DNA from: Coralliovum pocilloporae
GTDB lineage: Bacteria > Pseudomonadota > Alphaproteobacteria > Rhizobiales > Cohaesibacteraceae
NCBI RefSeq assembly: GCF_030845175.1
Contig: NZ_CP132542.1
Location: 496,001 to 560,000 of the forward strand
Reading direction: 5' to 3'
DNA length: 64,000 nt
The position numbers and the translations under genes are program-made. Under the pieces are notes generated by a model. It had not been told where the DNA came from. It was given only the letters and a program-made list of their open reading frames with translations, and made no database searches. This document shows, one piece after another, positions 17,979 to 26,631 of the stretch. Positions within the stretch are counted from its first letter, which is position 1, and each line of letters begins with the position of its first letter.

Positions 17979-19514
17979 TTAGATATTGCTGTCCGGGAAT
18001 GAATCTTTCCGGCGTGCCATGAAGTCGATGAGAGCTTCATCAATGGCAACATCCAGTTCCGGAGCTTCATACTCAGCCAGCATCTTCTTCCATTTCTTGT
18101 TGGCACGCTGTGCCATATCAAGACGGCCATCCAGCTCCCACTGTTCGAAGGAGTTGTTGTCGGCAATCTCAGAACGGTAGAAACCGGATTCGAAGTTGGC
18201 CTGAGTATGAGCCGCACCAAGATAGTGACCGCCTGGACCAACTTCACGCAGGGCATCAAGTGCCAGCGCGTTTTCATCGGTCTTCACGCCCTTGGCCAGC
18301 ACATGCATCATGCCGAGCTGGTCAGCATCCATGATCAGCTTCTCATAGGAAGAACAGAGACCACCTTCGAGCCAGCCAGCAGAGTGTAGCGCAAAGTTCA
18401 CGCCACCCATCAGGGTTGCGGTGATCGTGTGCGCAGCTTCCTGTGCAGACTGAGCATCAGGCAGCTTGGAAGCTGTAAACGAACCACCGGAACGGAATGG
18501 CAGGCCAATACGGCGAGCAAGCTGGGCTGCACCGGCCAGAAGCAGAGACCCTTCAGGAGAACCAAAGGTCGGCGCACCGGACTGCATGGAGATGGACGAT
18601 ACGAATGCACCGAAAACAACCGGAGCACCCGGACGCAGCAGCTGCGTCAGAGCGGCACCAGACAGCGCTTCCGCATAAACCTGGGACAGCGTACCGGCAA
18701 CCGTAACCGGGCTCATAGCGCCGGCAAGAATGAACGGTGATGTGATACAAGCCTGATTGTTGCGTGCATAGACCTTCATCGCACCCAGCATGGTCGCATC
18801 CCATACCAGCGGCGAGTTGGCGTTGATCAGCTGGATCATCACGCAGTTATTCTCGACAAAATCCGCACCAAAAGCGATTTTCGCCATATCGACGGAATCC
18901 TGTGCTCGCTCAGGAGCGGTAACAGACCCCATGAACGGCTTGTCAGAATATTTCAGGTGAGAATAGACCATGTCAAAATGGCGCTTGTTCACCGGCAGGT
19001 CGACCGGCTCACAGACTGTACCACCAGAGTGGTGCAGATATGGAGACATATAAGCCAGTTTGACGAAATTCCGGAAATCCTCAATCGTGCCATAGCGACG
19101 GCCACGGTCCAGGTCGGTCACGAAGGGAGGGCCATAGACCGGAGCGAACACTGTATTGTTGCCGCCAATCTGGACATTGCGCTGCGGGTTACGGGCCCAC
19201 TGGGTGAATTCCCTCGGCGCGGTCTTTACGATTTCACGCAGAAGACCTTTCGGGAAGCGGACGCGCTCTCCGTCAACGTCAGCACCGGCGTTTTTCCAGA
19301 TCTCAAGAACTTCCGGATCTTCACGGAACTCAACGCCGATTTCCTGAAGAATGGTTTCGCCCTGCTCTTCAACGCGGGACAGCCCCTCTTCATTCAGGTA
19401 TTCCATCAGCGGAATTTCACGTGTGATGTACGGCACGGCTGCAACAGCCCCGCCCGACGTTCGCTTTTCCCTACGCGCGGAACGCCCGCGCCGCGCAGCC
19501 TGTCTGTCGGACAT
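17979..19514 (-). CDS. Trimethylamine methyltransferase (MttB) family protein, non-pyrrolysine; probable glycine betaine methyltransferase
   Basis: 511 residues in one uninterrupted frame; no in-frame TAG, so it belongs to the non-pyrrolysine MttB superfamily, whose characterised member MtgB demethylates glycine betaine. Family features: ITREIPLMEYLNEEGLSRVE start, WARNPQRNVQIGG, FAPVYGPPFVTD, a central SPFILAGAMSPVT and GSPEGSLLLAGAAQLARRI, and a C-terminal GPGGHYLGAAHTQ. The first 20 residues are Arg-rich (AARRGRSARREKRTSGG). Context with the corrinoid protein, reactivase, dimethylglycine dehydrogenase and sarcosine oxidase makes betaine the likeliest substrate. Other quaternary amines remain possible. 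AAGGA lies 9 bases before ATG 19514. Confidence 0.9.
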   Translation of the reverse strand: MSDRQAARRGRSARREKRTSGGAVAAVPYITREIPLMEYLNEEGLSRVEEQGETILQEIGVEFREDPEVLEIWKNAGADVDGERVRFPKGLLREIVKTAPREFTQWARNPQRNVQIGGNNTVFAPVYGPPFVTDLDRGRRYGTIEDFRNFVKLAYMSPYLHHSGGTVCEPVDLPVNKRHFDMVYSHLKYSDKPFMGSVTAPERAQDSVDMAKIAFGADFVENNCVMIQLINANSPLVWDATMLGAMKVYARNNQACITSPFILAGAMSPVTVAGTLSQVYAEALSGAALTQLLRPGAPVVFGAFVSSISMQSGAPTFGSPEGSLLLAGAAQLARRIGLPFRSGGSFTASKLPDAQSAQEAAHTITATLMGGVNFALHSAGWLEGGLCSSYEKLIMDADQLGMMHVLAKGVKTDENALALDALREVGPGGHYLGAAHTQANFESGFYRSEIADNNSFEQWELDGRLDMAQRANKKWKKMLAEYEAPELDVAIDEALIDFMARRKDSFPDSNI

Positions 19515-19836
19515 TTGTTTTCCTTAATTCACTACTAGTGCAACAGTTACCCTATAGTGACAAAGTTCCAATCCTGTTCTGCTCTCCGTGCGGCCTGCAG
19601 TTCTCTTAATTCGCCATTCCGCCGGTCACGCAGCATTTCAAGGCCTGAAACGATATTTTGCAATCCAATTCCGGGAAAAATGCAGAATAATTCTGCGCGC
19701 GGCAGGTTCACGGCTGATAACCCGCTCGTCTCTTTGTATAACCGGGCATGCTCAGGGGTTCAGTCAGACCAGACAACCCCCATAAAAAATGCCGGGGTCA
19801 CAGCCCCGGCATCGTTTGTCAGTTTTGGAAATCCTA
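19515..19836 (-). promoter_or_regulatory. Promoter region of the MttB homologue with a perfect palindrome
   Basis: 322 bases with no credible gene. It holds the dimethylglycine dehydrogenase terminator (19784-19813) and, at 19682-19696, the perfect inverted repeat GCAGAAT-A-ATTCTGC about 170 bases before the MttB start codon. Nothing else recognised. Confidence 0.4.
19784..19813 (-). terminator. Terminator of dimethylglycine dehydrogenase-like gene
   Basis: Stem GCCGGGG / CCCCGGC (19791-19797 with 19804-19810); on the - strand it is followed by a T-run (AAAAAA at 19784-19789 on the + strand). It lies 24 bases after the stop of the gene ending at 19837. Confidence 0.9.
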
Positions 19837-22401
19837 TCAGGATTTCATACGGGCATTGGTCGGGTCGTAGAGAGCCTTCATGCCAACTGCTTCCACCTTG
19901 ATCGGGAATTTCTGGTTGAAATACTCGATCTCCAGCTCACGGCCTTCTTCGCAATAGTCATGCGGCAGATAACCGAGTGCGATGTTCTTGTCTACGGACG
20001 GACCATAGGCAAAGCTGGTGGTGTAGGAGCGACGGCCCTTGCTGTCGATCAGCACTTCGTTGGTGCGCGGATCAATGATCGGGCAATTGCCCATCATGAA
20101 GCGGCGAACACCTTCCTGATCCACATCGTTGGTCACGGTCATGGTGCAGAGCAGAGCGGCCTGATGGTCAAGCTCACGCTGTGCAATATTGGCCGCTTTA
20201 CCACGGAAGTCGGCAGCTTTGACCTTCGGACGGGCAAGACCTGCTTCAAGCAGGTTATACTCGGTCAGGAGGTCAGCATTCTGCAGACGCAGGCTCTTTT
20301 CCAGACGACGGCTGTTTGCGTAGGTCTCAACGCCGACCGGAGTGATGCCCAGTTCACGGAACATATCCCACAGAGCCAGACCATAGCTCATGGAGAAGTG
20401 CAGTTCCCAACCCTGTTCACCGACATAGGAGATACGGAAGCCTTTGACCGGCACGCCGCGCAGGGTGAAGTTTTTACATGCACCAAATCCGAAGTTTTCC
20501 AGATCCAGGCCAGCCGGGTCATCAGCCAGCTTCTGCAGGGTGGCACGGGCATTTGGACCCCAGACACCAATACAGCCATAATGATCTGTCCGGTCTTCAA
20601 CAAAGACATCCCAGCCCTTGTCCTGAGCCATGCGGCGCAGATAGGTCGCATCACGGTTACCGGCATCACCACCATCGATCATCTGGAAGCGGTTCTCGCC
20701 CAGACGCAGAACGGTCAGGTCAGCCATCACACCGCCGGTGTCATCCAGGAAGTTGGTGTAAACACCTTTGCCGACAGCTGTGTCACCAGCCACTTTGGAG
20801 GAAGACACATATTCCATCAGTGTCGCGGCATCACGACCGGTCACATCGTAGATGGCAAAGTGAGACAGGTTCACCATGCCGATGTTCTCGGAAAGCTCCA
20901 GATGCTCGGCATTGGACACACGCCAGAAGTGACGATTGTCCCACTCATTCAGGCGCTCAGGCACACGGTCTGCATATTTCTCAAGCAAATGGTCATTGCC
21001 TGCATAACCATGCGCACGTTCCCAACCAACGATTTCCATGAAGTGGCCGCCGAATTCCTTCTCACGAAGGTAGTAAGGTGCAGTCCGCAGATTACGACCC
21101 ATGGAATACGGCTCGCGGGAGTGAACCGGCGGGTTGTAGATCTTGAACGCTGTTTCATAGCAGCGGTCGTAGATGTATTTTTCAGACTTCTGGATCGGGT
21201 AGTAACGCGCATAATCAATGCTGGCGTGATCGATATGGGTACGACCATCAGTCATCCAGTCAGCAATGATCTTGCCGGTTCCTGGGCCGTCTTTAACCCA
21301 GACGGAAACACCGTACCAGAGACCGCGGACATCCGGAGATTCACCGATGGACGGACCACCGTCGGCTGTCACCTGAAGCAGACCGTTGAAGGAGTGCTTT
21401 TCGTTGTAGCCGAGTTCACCCAGGATAGGTGTCAGCTCCATGGCACGCTCAAGCGGCTCGATAACCTGTTCCATCTCAAGGTCACGCTGGGACGGAGACA
21501 GACGGGCCTGTTCCTTCTCGAGAATATCGCGCGGGTGAACCAGACGCGGCTCTTTCTCTTCGTAGTAACCCCATTCAATCTGGCCACCTTCAGTGGTACC
21601 AGCAGCGCCAGTGTCGCGCAGATATGCAGAGTTACCCTGGTCACGAAGCAGCGGGAAACCGATTTCCTTGCCAGTACCTGCGAACTCATCATACGGACCA
21701 AAGAAGGTCAGCGGGTGATCAACAGGCATAACCGGCAGATCTTCACCAGCCATCTCAGAAATCAGACGACCCCAGAGACCGGCACAGACAACAACATGCT
21801 CGGTAGCAATGTAGCCTTTTTCGGTGTGAACACCCTTGATGCGGCCGTTCTCGATATCAAGACCGGTACAGGAGCAGTTCGCGATGGTTTCCAGTTTACC
21901 GGTTGCTTCTGCTTCCTGAACCAGTTCACCGGCAACAGTCTGAGAGCGCGGAACAACCAGACCAGCGTCCGGGTCCCACAGGGCACCCTGGATGTAGTCG
22001 GTATCAACCAGCGGCATCTTTTCCTTGACTTCCTCAACGGACATCATCCGGACATTGCTGCCGAACGCACGACCGGAGGTTACGCGACGCTCCAGCTCGC
22101 GCATACGCTCATCGTCGTCTTTACGAGCAACCTCGATACCACCGATACGCTCGTAGCGACCGCGCGCTTCAAAGAAGTCGATGCTGTACTTGGTGGTGAA
22201 GATTGTCATCTGATCATGAGCGGTCATGAAGCAGAAATCTGATGCATGACCGGTGGACCCGATGTCGGTTGGAATACCGGATTTATCGATACCGATAATG
22301 TTGTCCCAGCCACGTTCAATCAGGTGGTGAGCAACGGAAGCACCAACAATACCGCCCTGCCCGATAATGACGACCTTCGCGCTTTTTTGGAACTGCGCCA
22401 T
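19837..22401 (-). CDS. FAD-dependent oxidoreductase with GcvT C-terminus (dimethylglycine dehydrogenase-like)
   Basis: 854 residues. N-terminal DAO-type FAD domain with VVIIGQGGIVGASVAHHLIE at residues 10-29 and DPDAGLVVPRSQTVAGEL mid-domain. C-terminal aminomethyltransferase-like half from about residue 430 with NIGMVNLSHFAIYDVTG, GYVGEQGWE-like YVGEQGWELHF and LEKSLRLQNADL, which binds tetrahydrofolate in this family. It should oxidise dimethylglycine to sarcosine and load the released carbon on THF. Related enzymes act on sarcosine or dimethylsulfoniopropionate, but neighbours argue for dimethylglycine. ATG 22401 has GGAG 10 bases upstream; two earlier ATGs do not. Confidence 0.88.
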   Translation of the reverse strand: MAQFQKSAKVVIIGQGGIVGASVAHHLIERGWDNIIGIDKSGIPTDIGSTGHASDFCFMTAHDQMTIFTTKYSIDFFEARGRYERIGGIEVARKDDDERMRELERRVTSGRAFGSNVRMMSVEEVKEKMPLVDTDYIQGALWDPDAGLVVPRSQTVAGELVQEAEATGKLETIANCSCTGLDIENGRIKGVHTEKGYIATEHVVVCAGLWGRLISEMAGEDLPVMPVDHPLTFFGPYDEFAGTGKEIGFPLLRDQGNSAYLRDTGAAGTTEGGQIEWGYYEEKEPRLVHPRDILEKEQARLSPSQRDLEMEQVIEPLERAMELTPILGELGYNEKHSFNGLLQVTADGGPSIGESPDVRGLWYGVSVWVKDGPGTGKIIADWMTDGRTHIDHASIDYARYYPIQKSEKYIYDRCYETAFKIYNPPVHSREPYSMGRNLRTAPYYLREKEFGGHFMEIVGWERAHGYAGNDHLLEKYADRVPERLNEWDNRHFWRVSNAEHLELSENIGMVNLSHFAIYDVTGRDAATLMEYVSSSKVAGDTAVGKGVYTNFLDDTGGVMADLTVLRLGENRFQMIDGGDAGNRDATYLRRMAQDKGWDVFVEDRTDHYGCIGVWGPNARATLQKLADDPAGLDLENFGFGACKNFTLRGVPVKGFRISYVGEQGWELHFSMSYGLALWDMFRELGITPVGVETYANSRRLEKSLRLQNADLLTEYNLLEAGLARPKVKAADFRGKAANIAQRELDHQAALLCTMTVTNDVDQEGVRRFMMGNCPIIDPRTNEVLIDSKGRRSYTTSFAYGPSVDKNIALGYLPHDYCEEGRELEIEYFNQKFPIKVEAVGMKALYDPTNARMKS

Positions 22402-22960
22402 GGATACCATCTCCATCTTGGAAGATTATGTTTATGAGGAATTTGTCGCATTTGACTGAATGCGTTCCTTGTGGCGCAATGTTATATAGCTTGCGCGTCA
22501 AAACTACACCTATTCCGACGGTTTCTGGCGACTATTACGACGGTTTCTCATGACAGTGCATAATCAGCGACATCATTGGGGACACTGCCTGGACATTTGC
22601 AGCAGAACAGCCGGCTCCGACGGACATCAGAATTCAATGTCCAGTTAACACAAGAAGCTATACAGCTGAGATTCTTTCTGAATCTCCGCACATCCCCCGG
22701 AAACACATCCCCCAACAGTGCGGAACGCGCTGAAACAGCATGCCCCGACAAAAGGCACTGACGAAAGCCATTTGCCGACTACCGGCGTTTCGCTCTCCAG
22801 ATTTCTTGAATTTATACAAAGATTAGTTTTTGATTTTTTATATAAAGATATCCTTATGTCTATCTATCAACTCAGTTCATGCCGTGCTATAAAATCACAG
22901 CATTGTTAATTATGGCGGTCCACGACCGACCTGAAGTTTGCCGACAGTCAGGAGGCTCCC
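22402..22960. promoter_or_regulatory. Divergent control region of dimethylglycine dehydrogenase and bmt
   Basis: 559 bases without a credible gene. Contains TGTCGCATTTG at 22444-22454, an 11-mer also found (opposite orientation relative to the gene) in front of soxB. An 11-base direct repeat CGACGGTTTCT occurs at 22516-22526 and 22538-22548 (period 22). A very AT-rich stretch from about 22797 to 22910 could carry the bmt promoter. AGGAGG at 22950 precedes the GTG start of bmt. Confidence 0.5.
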
Positions 22961-23989
22961 GTGTCAAAGTTACAAGATCTGATTACCGAGAAAGGCGTTC
23001 TGCTCGCCGACGGCGCAACGGGAACCAATTTCTTTGGCATGGGACTTGAATCCGGCAACCCGCCGGAGGAATGGAACCTGACCCTTCCTGAAAACGTCAA
23101 GCGGCTGCATCGTGGCTTTATCGAAGCCGGATCGGATATCATCCTGACCAATACATTTGGTGGAAACCGGCACCGTCTGAAACTGCACGCTTTTGACAAT
23201 CAGGTCGCTGAGATCAACAAGGCAGCCGTACGCATTGCTCAGGAAGTGGCCGCAGAAGTCGACCGAACCGTGATCATTGCAGGCTCCATCGGCCCAACCG
23301 GAGAACTGCTCGCCCCTCTTGGAGAATTGACCTATGAAGGGGCCGTTGACGCCTTTCGTGAGCAGATGGTTGCCCTGAAAGAAGCAGGTGCGGATGCCCT
23401 TTGGGTCGAAACCATGTCATCTCCGGAAGAGATGAAAGCTGCAGCAGAAGCCGCTGATGGCCTCGATATTCCCTTCGTGCTCACCGCAAGCTTTGATACA
23501 GCGGGCAAGACCATGATGGGCCTGTCGCCAAAGGGTCTGGGTGATCTGACAAAGGAATTCAAATGTGAGCCGGTCGCAATCGGGTCCAACTGTGGGGTTG
23601 GCGCGTCCGATCTCCTCGCAGCAATCTCCGAACTGACCGCCGCTTACCCGGATATCATTGTGGTCGCCAAAGCCAATTGCGGCATCCCGCAGGTTTCTGG
23701 TGACAGCGTGATCTACACAGGTACGCCGGAACTGATGGAAGACTATGTCCGCCTCGCAATCGATGTCGGCGCACGCATCATTGGCGGCTGCTGCGGCACA
23801 GCCTGTGAGCACCTGTCCAGAATGCGTTATGCCATGGATCATCATGAACGCGGCCCGCGCCCGAGCAATGAAGTGATTGCCGCACGGACGGGACCATTTG
23901 TGGCAAATCTCGCCAATTCCAACAGCGAAACGGAAGGCCAGGCACAGCCACGCCGCCGCCGTGCTGGAGGTCGTCGTCGCAGCGCCTGA
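22961..23989 (+). CDS. bmt: Betaine-homocysteine S-methyltransferase (Bmt-like), Arg-rich tail
   Basis: 342 residues, zinc-dependent homocysteine methyltransferase fold: LLADGATGTNFFGMGL start, TNTFGGNRHRL, SIGPTGELL, and the zinc cysteines C211 (SNCGVG) and C277/C278 (IIGGCCGTA). It would make methionine from homocysteine with a methyl donor; placement beside betaine genes fits the Bmt type described in Sinorhizobium. The last 15 residues (PRRRRAGGRRRSA) form an Arg-rich tail. The start is GTG with a strong AGGAGG 5 bases upstream. Transcribed away from the dimethylglycine dehydrogenase gene. Confidence 0.88.
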   Translation: MSKLQDLITEKGVLLADGATGTNFFGMGLESGNPPEEWNLTLPENVKRLHRGFIEAGSDIILTNTFGGNRHRLKLHAFDNQVAEINKAAVRIAQEVAAEVDRTVIIAGSIGPTGELLAPLGELTYEGAVDAFREQMVALKEAGADALWVETMSSPEEMKAAAEAADGLDIPFVLTASFDTAGKTMMGLSPKGLGDLTKEFKCEPVAIGSNCGVGASDLLAAISELTAAYPDIIVVAKANCGIPQVSGDSVIYTGTPELMEDYVRLAIDVGARIIGGCCGTACEHLSRMRYAMDHHERGPRPSNEVIAARTGPFVANLANSNSETEGQAQPRRRRAGGRRRSA

Positions 23990-24022
23990 TCTGCCCCAGA
24001 TTTGGACAGTCAAAGATACGAG

Positions 24023-24052
24023 AAACCCGGCATCACCGATGCCGGGTTTTTA
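24023..24052 (+). terminator. Terminator of bmt (bidirectional)
   Basis: Perfect 11-bp stem AAACCCGGCAT / ATGCCGGGTTT (24023-24033 with 24039-24049) with T's on both sides, lying between convergent bmt and the hydrolase gene. Confidence 0.92.
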
Positions 24053-24075
24053 TTTTCAGTCGATCCGCCCAGGTT

Positions 24076-25218
24076 TTATGGTGTTGCCAGACCGGGGATT
24101 GGAACAACGGTGCTTGCTGCATTCCGAACCAGATCAGTAAGGCTCGACCCGACCCGGACAAGATTCTGGCCAACACCCGAATCTTCGGTCCGTCCATCAA
24201 CCAGACGGGCCTGCCTGGCCAGACGCGGCAGGATATCACTGATCTCAGCGAACGCTGAATGGCCACTGCGATCGGCGGAATCAACATCGGTCAGATCCAG
24301 CAGAATGAGACCTTGTTCCGCAAGCGCATCCCTGTCCCGATAAGCACCGAGACGCGGAACGTCACCGCCAAGACGCTCAGACAGCTGCAGAGGCAAATCA
24401 TCACCTGAAGCGATCAGCAGAATGGGGCTTTCAGGTTTTCCAATATCTTTCATCTGCTCCATAAAGACATTCAGATCGATATCCGGTGCGGCCATAACGA
24501 CGGCCCCCCGTCGTCCACGGAAAGGATCCTGTCCCTTCAGTCGGGACTGACGCAAGGTTTCCATCAACAGCCAATTGCCCATGGAATGAGCCATGATGTG
24601 AACCTTGCCCCTAGCATGGCGGGCAGCCAATTCAATTGTCTTTTCAAGCCTGTTCCGCGCTGCCGTCGCACTGTTCAGGTCATAAAGATACAACGGTACT
24701 TCCCCACGTGAGGCCCAGCTGAAATGAAGAGCGGTCCCCGGAAAACCGGAATCGTGCACAATCTGAGTGAACCGATAAAGACCCTCAGCAAAATGCGTGT
24801 TGTATCCATGTACAAAAATCAGAATATCACCAGAGCCCTGTTGCACGTCATGGATCAGATTCCGTGAGAAATCACGCGTCGACAAATGTCCCGCAGCACG
24901 TACGGTAAAGGCCTCCTGCGGATTGCCCGGATAGGTACTTGGCCACTCAATTTTATCGGTCTCATGCCCCGGAGGCACGGAGATGTGAAACTGTGCGAAA
25001 TTAAGCCCTTCGGCCCGCTCGCCGTTGAAGTAAGTCCCGCGCCGCTCATCGCGCTGTCGCGAGCTCGCAACAAAGATCGTATGAAGAGAAGCCCCTGTAT
25101 CAGGGTGCAGACTCGTCAGCAGGGCCCCACTTTCAGGACGCCCCCGCGCGCACCCCGACAGCACAAGAGCTGAGAGAAGAATCAACATCCAGTTTCGTAA
25201 AACAGAGCCAGACATCAT
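24076..25218 (-). CDS. DUF900-type alpha/beta hydrolase lipoprotein
   Basis: About 380 residues. N-terminal lipoprotein signal ending in the lipobox LSGC, then an alpha/beta hydrolase of the DUF900 kind: TIFVASSRQRD, FVHGYNTHFAEGLYRF (oxyanion region) and the nucleophile elbow AHSMGNWLLME. Predicted membrane-anchored serine hydrolase; substrate unknown. A GTG at 25245 would add nine residues; ATG 25218 gives a cleaner signal peptide. It has no evident link to betaine breakdown. Confidence 0.85.
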   Translation of the reverse strand: MMSGSVLRNWMLILLSALVLSGCARGRPESGALLTSLHPDTGASLHTIFVASSRQRDERRGTYFNGERAEGLNFAQFHISVPPGHETDKIEWPSTYPGNPQEAFTVRAAGHLSTRDFSRNLIHDVQQGSGDILIFVHGYNTHFAEGLYRFTQIVHDSGFPGTALHFSWASRGEVPLYLYDLNSATAARNRLEKTIELAARHARGKVHIMAHSMGNWLLMETLRQSRLKGQDPFRGRRGAVVMAAPDIDLNVFMEQMKDIGKPESPILLIASGDDLPLQLSERLGGDVPRLGAYRDRDALAEQGLILLDLTDVDSADRSGHSAFAEISDILPRLARQARLVDGRTEDSGVGQNLVRVGSSLTDLVRNAASTVVPIPGLATP

Positions 25219-25281
25219 GATTGCCAATCTCTTAGAGACATTCACAACACCGTCGCAAGCGGAGCAGCGTAACGTGCAAAG

Positions 25282-25875
25282 CTATCCGCGTTTCTTGAGC
25301 GCAGGTTCATAGATGCGCTGCGGTGGGATATGCAAGGTGCAGGTTTCCCCGATTTTCAGCATACCTTCCCGCTCAACCCAGGCTGTGACCCCGCGCTTGT
25401 TAATGGCCGCTTTGGGAAAGCCCATTCCCTTACCGGGATGTTTCTGCTCAATCAAAGATGCCGGATAACGGCAAGGCTCATTCTCCATATCACAGACAAG
25501 AGAAACACCATTCTCGAAAATCAGGCGGGAAGAAGGTGGAACCAGTGTGAAATCCGGAATACCCGACAGAACCAGATTGGCCCAGACCCATTCAGGCTCA
25601 ATGCCGGGAATCTCAATCGTCGAGGCCACGCTTGCCATTTCTTCCTGAGAAACAATGGAAATCTGACGCGTGTTACGAATTTCCGTACCCACCGGATATT
25701 GCCTCTTCACCCTCACACAGGATGGACGGGTCAATCCACCATGCGCCTCTCCTTCAAAACCTGCATAGGTGACAGAGACTTCATCGATCCGGTCAACAGC
25801 AAAATCCTGTTCCCGGTCACGGTTGACCAGCAGACACTCAACTCGGCCTGTAATCGACGTCGGGCGTAAAATCAC
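25282..25875 (-). CDS. MOSC domain protein
   Basis: 197 residues beginning at GTG. MOSC-type features: DEVSVTYAGFEGEAHGGLTRPSC, NTRQISIVSQEE, a LVPPSSRLIFENG strand and the Cys in ENEPCRYPASLI, the region that in MOSC proteins handles sulfur or molybdenum cofactor ligands. Length fits stand-alone bacterial MOSC proteins. It precedes the hydrolase gene on the - strand (about 63-base gap). Function unknown; a role in molybdenum enzyme maturation is only a family-level guess. Confidence 0.85.
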   Translation of the reverse strand: MILRPTSITGRVECLLVNRDREQDFAVDRIDEVSVTYAGFEGEAHGGLTRPSCVRVKRQYPVGTEIRNTRQISIVSQEEMASVASTIEIPGIEPEWVWANLVLSGIPDFTLVPPSSRLIFENGVSLVCDMENEPCRYPASLIEQKHPGKGMGFPKAAINKRGVTAWVEREGMLKIGETCTLHIPPQRIYEPALKKRG

Positions 25876-25965
25876 GAACTCAAATCCTTATGCTACACCA
25901 AAGGAACTCAGTATTGGCTCATGTGACTGAGCTTGCCCCCATACATCACTTTTAACGGCTAAACG

Positions 25966-25994
25966 AAAAAGGGGCGACCCGAAAGTCGCCCCTT
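25966..25994 (-). terminator. Terminator of the sox operon
   Basis: 10-bp stem AAGGGGCGAC / GTCGCCCCTT (25969-25978 with 25985-25994), T-run on the - strand, 41 bases after the soxG stop. Confidence 0.92.
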
Positions 25995-26034
25995 CAATCA
26001 TATATTATGACCATCTGTTACGGTCAGCGGACTA

Positions 26035-26631
26035 TCAGGCAAATTCCCGCATATTCTCGAGCAGAAAGCGTGCCAGATATTCCGCAAAGGAATTCCGGAC
26101 AAACAGCTTGAACTCAGGTTCATCACCGGTCTGGATGATGAGAACCTGTGCACGGGAATAAACGGTCTGTGCCGATTTTCCGACAGACCAGCACACCGGA
26201 TCAATATCCAGCGGACAGCCCTTGTTCATCACCGTCCAGGCAGCTTCTCCTGAAAGGCTGAGCGTGGTGCGGTTATCTGACAGGTCCACAACGGAAACAT
26301 GCTGATCGCCGAAAGCGGAAATCAGTGCACCCATGAGCGCTGCATCTTCTTCAGGAGCAACAATGCCCCATTCGTCTGGACCAAGCCAGACAGCGATGCG
26401 ACGACCAGACCGGGACGTCGTATTCGGCTCAACCGGCAGATCAAGGCCAGTCGTACCCTGGAAAGCAGAGACAAATGCCGGATCATCGGCATTGCCACGT
26501 ACGTTCAGCTGAACCAGGAACGCCTCTTCCCGAAGGCTGACCTTTGCAGATGAACCATTTTCCATCAGCGTCGTCAGATGGGCCAGTGGAGACCGCGGAG
26601 ATGCGGCCGACAATGCTGCTGAATTAGCCAT
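26035..26631 (-). CDS. soxG: Sarcosine oxidase gamma subunit
   Basis: 198 residues; SoxG pattern with SPLAHLT near the N-terminus, GRRIAVWLGPDEWGIVAPEE and VVDLSDNRTTLSLSGEAAW, KGCPLDIDP, and the closing LFVRNSFAEYLARFL. The smallest-but-one subunit of heterotetrameric sarcosine oxidase. ATG 26631 overlaps soxA by 8 bases and has GGAG upstream. Last gene of soxBDAG. Confidence 0.93.
   Translation of the reverse strand: MANSAALSAASPRSPLAHLTTLMENGSSAKVSLREEAFLVQLNVRGNADDPAFVSAFQGTTGLDLPVEPNTTSRSGRRIAVWLGPDEWGIVAPEEDAALMGALISAFGDQHVSVVDLSDNRTTLSLSGEAAWTVMNKGCPLDIDPVCWSVGKSAQTVYSRAQVLIIQTGDEPEFKLFVRNSFAEYLARFLLENMREFA

Noticed and set aside
17979..19514. Pyrrolysine-encoding amber codon in the MttB homologue
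   Set aside because: The frame is uninterrupted from start to stop; no in-frame TAG.
19789..22242. 817-codon open frame on the + strand
   Set aside because: It is antisense to the dimethylglycine dehydrogenase-like gene, has no family features and reflects codon bias on the other strand.
9770..22960. Cobalamin riboswitch for the corrinoid module
   Set aside because: I looked in the leaders for the conserved B12-box and found nothing convincing by eye.
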